Source of the DNA: Methylobacterium symbioticum
Lineage (GTDB): Bacteria; Pseudomonadota; Alphaproteobacteria; Rhizobiales; Beijerinckiaceae
Reading direction: 5' to 3'
DNA length: 42,281 nt
Assembly: GCF_902141845.1 (NCBI RefSeq)
Contig: NZ_CABFPH010000045.1
Span: 1-42,281 of the forward strand
Each line of letters begins with the position of its first letter. The stretch's first letter is position 1. Under the pieces are notes generated by a model. It saw only the letters and a program-made list of their open reading frames with translations. It searched no databases and was not told where the DNA came from. This document shows positions 23,881 to 30,695 of this stretch, in pieces. Both the position numbers and the translations under genes were made by a program.

Positions 23881-23960
23881 GGTCCGGGATCCCAAAGGGA
23901 TCATCCCTTTGGTGGGGTTTCGGGGCGAAGCCCTGAAGGATCCCGGGCTCCGCCCGGACC
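23881..23960. repeat. Structured intergenic repeat, copy A (after gltX)
   Basis: Hairpin 1: CCAAAGGGA-TCA-TCCCTTTGG (23892-23912). Hairpin 2: TTCGGGGC-GAA-GCCCTGAA (23919-23937). Hairpin 3: CCGGGC-TCC-GCCCGG (23943-23957). An outer GGTCCGGG (23881-23888) can also pair with CCCGGACC (23953-23960). The first two hairpins recur at 37675-37725 with compensatory changes. It lies between the gltX stop and the LysR stop, so it may terminate either transcript. Confidence 0.8.
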
Positions 23961-23993
23961 CGTGAGAGGGATGATCCCACTCGACACCCGGCT

Positions 23994-24932
23994 TCAGGGG
24001 GCTTCCGGCGCCAGCTCGGCGGTCCAGCGGCCGGTGCGCACGAAGTCGCGCAGCAGGTCGAGGGCAAGGCTACGAACGGCGGCCGCCGCCGTAGAGAGCG
24101 GGCGCTCGGCGGCGTGGGCGAGGTAGATCCGGCGCTGGAGGGGTGGCGTCCCGAGCGGCCAGACGCGGAATTGACCCGTCTCGGTCTCCGTCTGCACGGC
24201 CACCCGCGGCAGCACGCCGAAGCCGTGGCCCCGGGCCGTCAGTTCCTTGATCCGCGCGTAGGAATCGATCTCGACGGGCGCGGCCACCGCGACGCCCTCG
24301 GCCTCGGCGGCCTCTTCCACGAGGTCGCGCAGGCCGTGCGAGAGCCCGGGCAGGATCAGGGGCAGGGCTGCGGCCGCGGCCAGCGGCACCGGCCCATCCG
24401 GGGGCGCGCCGTCCTGGCTCGGCACCGCGAACAGGCAGAGATCTTCGGTGAGCACGTGGGCGAGCACGAAGCCCTTCGGCGACGCCGGGTTGTACAGCAC
24501 CGCGAGGTCGATCGCCTCGCGGTTCAGCCAGTCCAGAATGAAGCCGCTCATCGCCTCGGCGATGCGGAGCCGGATGCCGGGGTGCCGGGCGCGCACCGCC
24601 TCGAACAGCGGCACCGACAGGATCTCGCTCACCGTGCCCGGCAGGCCGATCCGCACATCCCCGATCACGGGTCGGTCGGCGCCGCGCACGCTGTCGGGAA
24701 TCTCGGCGAAACGCTCCAGGATGGCGCGGGCATGGTGAAGGAGCCGTGCACCGGCCTCCGTCGGCACGGCGCCGCGCGGGCCCCGGTGCAGGAGGGGCAG
24801 GCCGAGTTCCCCCTCCATGTGGCGGATATGCTGGCTCAGCGCCGGCTGGGCGACGCGCAGGGCCTCGGCGGCCTTCGAGAAGGACCCCTGCTCGACGATC
24901 GCGACGAAGTAACGGAGTTGGCGCAGGTCCAT
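23994..24932 (-). CDS. LysR-family transcriptional regulator
   Basis: 312 residues from MDLRQLRYFVAIVEQGSFSKAAEALRVAQPALSQHIRHMEGELGLPLLHRGPRG; the ATG at 24932 is preferred over 24968 because it gives the standard LysR beginning. The winged HTH covers about 1-60 and the effector-binding domain the rest (DVRIGLPGTVSEILSVPLFEAVRARHPGIRLRIAEAMSG). It resembles the Nac/CitR-like branch. It is divergent from the hydratase gene, 136 bases apart, the classic arrangement for a LysR activator of the neighbouring operon. The inducer is probably a substrate or CoA intermediate of that pathway. Confidence 0.92.
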   Translation of the reverse strand: MDLRQLRYFVAIVEQGSFSKAAEALRVAQPALSQHIRHMEGELGLPLLHRGPRGAVPTEAGARLLHHARAILERFAEIPDSVRGADRPVIGDVRIGLPGTVSEILSVPLFEAVRARHPGIRLRIAEAMSGFILDWLNREAIDLAVLYNPASPKGFVLAHVLTEDLCLFAVPSQDGAPPDGPVPLAAAAALPLILPGLSHGLRDLVEEAAEAEGVAVAAPVEIDSYARIKELTARGHGFGVLPRVAVQTETETGQFRVWPLGTPPLQRRIYLAHAAERPLSTAAAAVRSLALDLLRDFVRTGRWTAELAPEAP

Positions 24933-25068
24933 CGATACCGGCGGATGCTGACGGATCACGCGCGGCATAGCATCCGCTTATGGGGGCGAGAAGAAAGCTG
25001 TCTTGGGCGACGGGGAGTGCGGCTGACATAGTCGGCGCGGAATCGAGAGCCTCCCGCAGAAGAGCCCG

Positions 25069-25944
25069 ATGGACGCCACTCCCCTCGACATCGACCATTT
25101 GCGCGGCTGGATCGGGCGCACCGAGACCGCCGAGGATGACCTTTCAGAGCAGCTGGTGCGCGGCTTCCGGGCGACGCTCGACCAGGATCCGGGCAAGCCC
25201 CGGCCGGGCGAAGCGGCGCCGCTCGCGATCCACTGGTGCCTGTCGCCGGCGATCCGCCCGATGCGCGAGCTGGGGCCGGATGGCCACCCGGCCCGCGGCG
25301 GCTTCCTGCCGCCCGTGCCGCTGCCGCGGCGGATGTGGGCGGGCGGCGAGATCCGACACGTTGATCCGCTGCGTGTCGGCGACCGCGTGCGCCGGGTCTC
25401 CCGCATCGGCGACGTGCAGGTGAAGCACGGGCGCACGGGACCCCTCTGCTTCGTCGCGGTCCACCACGATTTCGAGACGGAGCGGGGTCTCGCCCTCTCC
25501 GAGCGGCACGACATCGTCTACCGGGAGATGACGCCCGGTCGCACGGGCCAGCCGCCGGAGGCCGCCGGCGGCGTGCCCGCAGCGCAGGCGAGCCACGCAG
25601 TCGATCCGACGCCGACCCTGCTGTTCCGCTACTCGGCGCTGACCTTCAACGGCCACCGCATCCACTACGACCGCGCCTATGCCACGGAGGTCGAGGGCTA
25701 TCCCGGCCTCGTGGTGCACGGGCCCCTCCAGGCGACTTGGCTGCTGCATCTCGCCGCCGGGCTGCGGGGCGGGGCGGCACCCGGCCTCTTCCGCTTCCGC
25801 GGTCTCAGCCCGGTCTTCGACGGCGCCCCGCTCACCATCGCCGGTCGCCTGACCGACGGGACCACCGGCGAGGCGTGGACGCTCACCGCCGACGGGCGCG
25901 TCGGCATGCAGGCGCAGTTCTCGGACGAGGTCCCGGACGCATGA
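25069..25944 (+). CDS. FAS1-type/MaoC-like acyl-CoA dehydratase (mesaconyl-C4-CoA hydratase-like)
   Basis: 291 residues with a double hot-dog fold. An N-terminal FAS1-like dehydratase half (WIGRTETAEDDLSEQLVRGFRATLD, AIHWCLSPAIRPMRELGPDGHP, FLPPVPLPRRMWAGGEIRHVDPLRVGDRVRRVSRI) is followed by a MaoC half with the catalytic-type RIHYDRAYATEVEGYPGLVVHGPLQ (His199, Asp201, His217). The family contains HTD2-like dehydratases and mesaconyl-C4-CoA (3-methylfumaryl-CoA) hydratase of the 3-hydroxypropionate cycle. Its end overlaps the CoA-transferase start (ATGA), and the pairing with a class III CoA-transferase favours hydration of a dicarboxylyl-CoA such as mesaconyl-CoA. The substrate is inferred. 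Confidence 0.85.
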   Translation: MDATPLDIDHLRGWIGRTETAEDDLSEQLVRGFRATLDQDPGKPRPGEAAPLAIHWCLSPAIRPMRELGPDGHPARGGFLPPVPLPRRMWAGGEIRHVDPLRVGDRVRRVSRIGDVQVKHGRTGPLCFVAVHHDFETERGLALSERHDIVYREMTPGRTGQPPEAAGGVPAAQASHAVDPTPTLLFRYSALTFNGHRIHYDRAYATEVEGYPGLVVHGPLQATWLLHLAAGLRGGAAPGLFRFRGLSPVFDGAPLTIAGRLTDGTTGEAWTLTADGRVGMQAQFSDEVPDA

Positions 25945-27131
25945 CCATGGCCGCCCGCCCCCTCGACGGCATCACCGTGCTCTCTCTGGAGCACGCCATC
26001 GCCGCCCCCTACTGCACCCGCCACCTCGCCGATCTCGGCGCCCGGGTGATCAAGATCGAGCGGCCGGGCGTCGGCGACTTCGCCCGAGCTTACGACGAGC
26101 GCGTGCGGGGCATGGCCTCGCACTTCGTCTGGACCAACCGCTCGAAGGAGAGCCTGACCCTCGACCTCAAGGCGCCGCAGGCCGCCGAGATCCTCGACCG
26201 GCTGGTCGCGAAAGCCGACGTGCTCGTCCAGAATCTCGCTCCCGGTGCCGCAGCCCGGCTCGGCCTCTCCTACGAGGCGGTCTCGGCCAAGAACGCGGGC
26301 ATCGTGGTCTGCGATATTTCCGGCTACGGCGACGACGGCCCGTATCGCGAGAAGAAGGCCTACGACCTCCTGATCCAGGCCGAGGGCGGTTTCCTCTCGG
26401 TCACCGGCAGCGCGGAGGAATCCGCCAAGGCCGGCTGCTCCATCGCCGACATCGCCGCCGGCATGTACGCGCTCAACAGCGTCATGGCCGGTCTGATCCA
26501 GCGCGGGCGCACCGGCAAGGGCGCCCGTTACGAGGTCTCGATGCTCGAATGCATGGTCGAGTGGATGGGGTATCCGCTCTACTATGCGTTCGAGGGGGCG
26601 GCCCCGCCGCCGCGGGCCGGCGCCGCCCACGCCACCATCTATCCCTACGGTCCCTTCCCCACGGGCGACGGGCGCACCGTCATGCTCGGTCTCCAGAACG
26701 AGCGCGAATGGGCGCTGTTCTGCGAGCGCGTCCTCGAGCAGCCGGACCTGACGGCCGATCCGCGCTTCGCCTCGAACGCGAAGCGCAGCGCGGCGCGCGA
26801 GGAACTCGCCGCGATCATCGCGCAGGCTTTCTCCAGCCAGTCCCGCGAGGCGGTGATGGCCCGCCTTGACGCGGCGGGGATCGCCAATGCCGGCGTCAAC
26901 GCCATGGCGGACATCTGGGCCCACCCGCAGCTCCAGGCCCGCGGACGCTTCGCCGAGATGGGCTCGCCGGTGGGCCTCGTGCCGACCCTGCTGCCACCGG
27001 GCCGCACCGACGCCTACGCGCCCCGCCTCGATCCGGTGCCGGATCTTGGAGAGCACACCGACGCCATCCTGACCGAGCTGGGTTACGGCCCAGGCGAGAT
27101 CGAAACGCTCCGGGTGGAAAAGGTGGTCTGA
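25941..27131 (+). CDS. Class III (CaiB/BaiF) CoA-transferase, dicarboxylate type
   Basis: 396 residues from the ATG overlapping the hydratase stop. Family signatures are GITVLSLEHAIAAPYCTRHLADLGARVIKIERPGVGDFARAYD, HFVWTNRSKESLTLDLK, DVLVQNLAPGAAARLGL and ISGYGDDGPYREKKAYDLLIQAEGG, in which Asp142 is at the place of the catalytic aspartate of formyl-CoA transferase. The C-terminal lobe includes the NAGVNAMADIWAHPQLQARGRF region. The GDFARxYD and HFVWTNRSKES words resemble mesaconyl-CoA C1-C4 and succinyl-CoA:mesaconate or itaconate CoA-transferases. It would activate the imported acid to its CoA ester. Donor and acceptor are inference. Confidence 0.87.
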   Translation: MTMAARPLDGITVLSLEHAIAAPYCTRHLADLGARVIKIERPGVGDFARAYDERVRGMASHFVWTNRSKESLTLDLKAPQAAEILDRLVAKADVLVQNLAPGAAARLGLSYEAVSAKNAGIVVCDISGYGDDGPYREKKAYDLLIQAEGGFLSVTGSAEESAKAGCSIADIAAGMYALNSVMAGLIQRGRTGKGARYEVSMLECMVEWMGYPLYYAFEGAAPPPRAGAAHATIYPYGPFPTGDGRTVMLGLQNEREWALFCERVLEQPDLTADPRFASNAKRSAAREELAAIIAQAFSSQSREAVMARLDAAGIANAGVNAMADIWAHPQLQARGRFAEMGSPVGLVPTLLPPGRTDAYAPRLDPVPDLGEHTDAILTELGYGPGEIETLRVEKVV

Positions 27132-27218
27132 CCACGTTGCGGCGGATGCCAGGGTCGCGCTAAGTCTCGGAAAACGCAGAACACTGCGACGTCAAATCAA
27201 GATTTCGGGAGGAATTGG

Positions 27219-28235
27219 ATGAGTCTGCGCACGCATCTCGGCCGGGTACTCGTCGGCCTGACCCTGGCATTCGGTATCGGCGGCGCGCAGGCGCAGAGCC
27301 CGATCGTCATCAAGTTCAGCCACGTCACGGCGAGCGATACGCCGAAGGGCCGCGCCGCCGACAAGTTCAAGGAGCTTGTCGAGAAGAAGACCGGCGGCAA
27401 GGTCAAGATCGAGGTCTATCCGAACTCGACCCTCTACAAGGACAAGGAGGAGCTGGAGGCGCTCCAGCTCGGCTCCGTGCAGATGCTCGCGCCCTCGCTC
27501 GCCAAGTTCGGACCGCTCGGCGTCAAGGAGTTCGAGGTCTTCGATCTGCCCTACATCCTGCCCGACCGCGAGGCCCTGCGGAAGGTCGTGGACGGTCCGA
27601 TGGGAGCGAGCCTCCTGAAGAAGCTGGAGCCCAAGGGCTTCATCGGCCTCGCCTACTGGGACAACGGCTTCAAGCAGATGACGGCCAACAGGCCGCTGCT
27701 CCTGCCGGCCGACTTCCGCGGCCAGAAGATGCGCATCCAGTCCTCGAAGGTGCTCGAGGCGCAGTTCCGCGCGCTCGGCGCCATCCCGCAGGTGATGGCC
27801 TTCTCGGAGGTCTATCAGGCCCTGCAGACCGGCGTCGTGGACGGCACCGAGAACACCGCCTCGAACATCTACACCCAGAAGATGCACGAGGTGCAGAAGC
27901 ACCTGACGATGTCGAACCACGGCTACATCGGCTACGCCGTGATCGTGAACAAGAGCTTCTGGGAGGGCCTGCCGGCGGATGTGCGCGGGCAGCTCGACGA
28001 GGCGATGAAGGAGGCGAGCGTCTACGCCAACGAGGTCGCCCAGAAGGACAACGACGACGCGCTCGAGGCCATCCGCAAGGCCGGCAAGACCGAGATCCAC
28101 AATCCGACGCCCGAGCAGGTCGCCGCCTGGAAGAAGGCTCTGGTCTCGGTCCACAAGGACATGGCCTCGCGGATCGGCAAGGAGGTCATCCAGAACTTCT
28201 ACGAGGCGACCGGCTTCGACCCGAACAAGTCGTAA
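27219..28235 (+). CDS. TRAP transporter substrate-binding protein (DctP family)
   Basis: 338 residues. The signal peptide MSLRTHLGRVLVGLTLAFGIGGAQA-Q is followed by a DctP fold: IKFSHVTASDTPKGRAADKFKELVEKKTGGKVKIEVYPNSTLYKDKEELEAL, and FRGQKMRIQSSKVLEAQFRALGAIPQVMAFSEVYQALQTGVVDGTENTASNIYTQKMHEVQKHLTMSNHGYIGY. The arginine in MRIQSS is the conserved carboxylate clamp of C4-dicarboxylate binders. A strong GGGAGGA ribosome binding site stands before the ATG. It is 87 bases downstream of the CoA-transferase, and a structured repeat follows, separating it from the membrane subunits. Confidence 0.93.
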   Translation: MSLRTHLGRVLVGLTLAFGIGGAQAQSPIVIKFSHVTASDTPKGRAADKFKELVEKKTGGKVKIEVYPNSTLYKDKEELEALQLGSVQMLAPSLAKFGPLGVKEFEVFDLPYILPDREALRKVVDGPMGASLLKKLEPKGFIGLAYWDNGFKQMTANRPLLLPADFRGQKMRIQSSKVLEAQFRALGAIPQVMAFSEVYQALQTGVVDGTENTASNIYTQKMHEVQKHLTMSNHGYIGYAVIVNKSFWEGLPADVRGQLDEAMKEASVYANEVAQKDNDDALEAIRKAGKTEIHNPTPEQVAAWKKALVSVHKDMASRIGKEVIQNFYEATGFDPNKS

Positions 28236-28244
28236 GCGCGGAAC

Positions 28245-28480
28245 AACCCTCCCCTCTCTGCGGGGGGGGAGGGTGCCTCGCGGATGCGAGGCGGGAGAGG
28301 GGGGCGACGCTGCATGTGAGCGCGCCTCGTGCCGCCGCTCCGCCTCTTTCGTACGGCCGGGTTCTCCCCTCTCCCGACCCGCTTCGCGGGCCACCCTCCC
28401 CCATCCCAGGTCGGGCCTGCCCGACTTGGGCAGAGAAGAGCGGACCTCGGGCAAACCCGAGGTCCGTGGGGGAGGGGAAG
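28245..28480. repeat. Long structured intergenic element between dctP-like and dctQ-like genes
   Basis: About 235 bases of nested inverted repeats. They are CCTCGC-GGAT-GCGAGG (28276-28291); CGGGAGAGGGG (28292-28302) against CCCCTCTCCCG (28366-28376); CCCGC-TTC-GCGGG (28378-28390); CCCTCCCCCA (28394-28403) against TGGGGGAGGG (28467-28476); and, inside that, a perfect 11-pair stem CGGACCTCGGG-CAAA-CCCGAGGTCCG (28441-28466). It shows no coding character. The CCCTCCCC/GGGGAGGG arms resemble dispersed palindromic elements of Hyphomicrobiales. The rest of the 331-base gap 28236-28566 holds only the dctQ-like leader. Confidence 0.85.
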
Positions 28481-28566
28481 CCCGGCAAGGCACACGCCTA
28501 TCCCATGAAGCCTGCCGGGGACGGGGAACCCCGGTCCGGCCCCATGCCTCCTCCCCGGAGCCTGCC

Positions 28567-29196
28567 ATGCTCTTACGAATCCTCGACCGGCTCGAGGAGG
28601 TGCTGATCGCGACCCTGATGGGTGCCGCGACATTGCTGATCTTCGTCGCCGTCCTTCACCGCTACTTCGCCACCGTCGACATCCCGGTGCTGCAGGACTT
28701 CCTGCTGTCGCTGAATCTCGGCTGGGCGCAGGAGCTCTGCATCTACATGTTCGTCTGGATGGCGAAGTTCGGCGCCGCCTACGGCGTACGCACCGGCATC
28801 CATGTCGGCGTCGATGTGCTGATCAACCGGCTCGATGGCCCCAAGCGCAAGCTCTTCGTGGAGTTCGGCCTGCTCGCGGGCGCGCTCTTCACCGCGGTGG
28901 TCGGCACGCTCGGCGCGATCTTCGTCTGGAAGATCGCCCATTCCGACCAGACCTCGCCCGATCTCGAAGTGCCGATGTGGCTCGTCTACCTCGCGGTGCC
29001 GGCGGGCTCCTACCTGATGTGCTTCCGCTTCCTCCAGGTCGCGGTCACGTTCTGGCGCACGGGCGAGCTGCCCCGCCACGACCACGGCGCCGTCGAAGGC
29101 ATCGAGACGCCCTCCGACGTCACCCACTTCGTCCCCGAGGACAATCTGCATCCGAAGCCCGTCGGACCGGGCACGCACCGGGGAGAACGGGCATGA
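28567..29196 (+). CDS. TRAP transporter small membrane subunit (DctQ family)
   Basis: 209 residues with four predicted membrane helices: ATLMGAATLLIFVAVLHRYF, the LGWAQELCIYMFVWMAKFGAAYGV segment with the DctQ-typical W-x-QE and F-V-W-M, LFVEFGLLAGALFTAVVGTLGAIFVWKI, and MWLVYLAVPAGSYLMCFRFLQVAVTFW. The cytoplasmic tail is longer than average. ATG at 28567; the end overlaps the DctM start (ATGA). It forms the permease with DctM in the inner membrane, driven by an ion gradient. Confidence 0.92.
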   Translation: MLLRILDRLEEVLIATLMGAATLLIFVAVLHRYFATVDIPVLQDFLLSLNLGWAQELCIYMFVWMAKFGAAYGVRTGIHVGVDVLINRLDGPKRKLFVEFGLLAGALFTAVVGTLGAIFVWKIAHSDQTSPDLEVPMWLVYLAVPAGSYLMCFRFLQVAVTFWRTGELPRHDHGAVEGIETPSDVTHFVPEDNLHPKPVGPGTHRGERA

Positions 29197-30479
29197 ACGC
29201 GGCCATCATCTTCGGGCTGCTCTTCGCCCTCATGCTCACCGGCATGCCGATCTCGATCTCGCTCGGCCTGACGGTGCTCACCTTCCTGTTCACGCTCACC
29301 ACCGTGCCGATCGAGGCGGTGGCGCTGAAGCTGTTCACCGGCATCGAGAAGTTCGAGATCATGGCGATCCCGTTCTTCATCCTGGCCGGCAACTTCCTGA
29401 CCCATGGTGGCGTGGCGCGGCGGATGATCAACTTCGCCACCGCGATGGTCGGCCATTTCTACGGCGGCCTGGGCCTTGCCGGCGTCTTCGCCTGCGCACT
29501 CTTCGCGGCCGTGTCCGGCTCCTCGCCCGCGACCGTGGTCGCGATCGGCTCGATCCTGATGCCGGCGATGGTGCGGCAGGGCTTCCCGAACCGCTTCGGG
29601 GCCGGCGTCATCACCACCTCGGGCGCGCTCGGAATCCTGATCCCGCCCTCCATCGTGATGGTGCTCTACGCGGTCTCGACCAACACCTCGGTCGGCGCCC
29701 TGTTCATGGCCGGCGTGATCCCGGGCCTCCTGCTCGCCTTCCTGCTCGGCGTGACGACCTGGTACCGAGCGCGCAAGTTCGGCTATCCGCGCCTGCCGAA
29801 GGCGAGCTGGACCGAGCGCTTCGTCACCTTCCGCAAGAGCTTCTGGGGCCTGCTGCTGATCCTCGTCGTGATCGGCGGCATCTACTCGGGCTTCTTCACG
29901 CCGACCGAGGCGGCCGCGGTCGCCGCCGTCTACGCCTTCTTCGTCGCCGTGTTCGTCTATCGCGACATGCCGCTCTCGAAGGTGCCGAAGGTGCTGCTCG
30001 ACTCGGCCAACATGTCGGCGATGCTGCTCTACATCATCACCAACGCGGCCCTGTTCTCGTTCCTGATGACCTCGGAGCAGATCCCGCAGACCATGGCCGA
30101 CTGGATGATCGGCACCGGCATGGGGCCGATCGCCTTCCTGCTCGTGGTCAACGTGCTGCTGCTGCTCGCCGGCAACGTGATGGAGCCATCCTCGATCGTG
30201 CTGATCATGGCCCCGATCCTGTTCCCGATCGCCATGAAGCTCGGCATCGACCCGATCCATTTCGGCATCCTGATCGTCGTCAACATGGAGGTCGGCCTCT
30301 GCCACCCGCCGGTGGGTCTCAACCTCTACGTGGCGAGCGGCATCGCGAAGATGGGCATCACGGAGCTGACCGTCGCGGTCTGGCCCTGGCTGCTGACCAT
30401 GCTGGGCTTCCTCATGCTGGTGACCTACTGGCCGGCGCTGTCCCTGTTCCTGCCGCGCTATCTCGGCCTGATGCAGTAA
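29193..30479 (+). CDS. TRAP transporter large membrane subunit (DctM family)
   Basis: 428 residues, about 11-12 membrane helices, the usual DctM length. Signatures: FALMLTGMPISISLGLTVL, IPFFILAGNFLTHGGVARRMINFA, GHFYGGLGLAGVFACALFAAVSGSSPATVVAIGSI, GALGILIPPSIVMVLYAVSTNTSVGALFMAGVIPG and SGFFTPTEAAAVAAVYAFFVAVFVYRD. It carries solute with sodium or proton and receives it from the periplasmic binding protein encoded upstream. It is the last gene of the hydratase, CoA-transferase and TRAP set; a 12-pair stem-loop follows. Confidence 0.95.
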   Translation: MNAAIIFGLLFALMLTGMPISISLGLTVLTFLFTLTTVPIEAVALKLFTGIEKFEIMAIPFFILAGNFLTHGGVARRMINFATAMVGHFYGGLGLAGVFACALFAAVSGSSPATVVAIGSILMPAMVRQGFPNRFGAGVITTSGALGILIPPSIVMVLYAVSTNTSVGALFMAGVIPGLLLAFLLGVTTWYRARKFGYPRLPKASWTERFVTFRKSFWGLLLILVVIGGIYSGFFTPTEAAAVAAVYAFFVAVFVYRDMPLSKVPKVLLDSANMSAMLLYIITNAALFSFLMTSEQIPQTMADWMIGTGMGPIAFLLVVNVLLLLAGNVMEPSSIVLIMAPILFPIAMKLGIDPIHFGILIVVNMEVGLCHPPVGLNLYVASGIAKMGITELTVAVWPWLLTMLGFLMLVTYWPALSLFLPRYLGLMQ

Positions 30480-30487
30480 CGACCTGC

Positions 30488-30527
30488 GCGGCCGGCCTTC
30501 CGGAGCCTCGGCGCCAAGGCCGGCCGC
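30488..30527 (+). terminator. Stem-loop after the TRAP operon
   Basis: GCGGCCGGCCTT (30488-30499) pairs perfectly with AAGGCCGGCCGC (30516-30527) around a 16-base loop, eight bases after the DctM stop. It has no T-run, but position and stability suit a terminator for the operon. Confidence 0.6.
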
Positions 30528-30695
30528 GGACCCGAATCCTGCCGATCCCCGTGCGGGCTCGGCGAGGACTGGTTTCAGATGTGGGCAAGGGGGTCGTCAC
30601 GACTGACCCTCTGCCGTCCGATACCCCGGCACTATTGCCGCGCCCGGGATTCCAGGGCATCACCGGGCGGCAAAACGACATCGTTCGAGCGCCGC

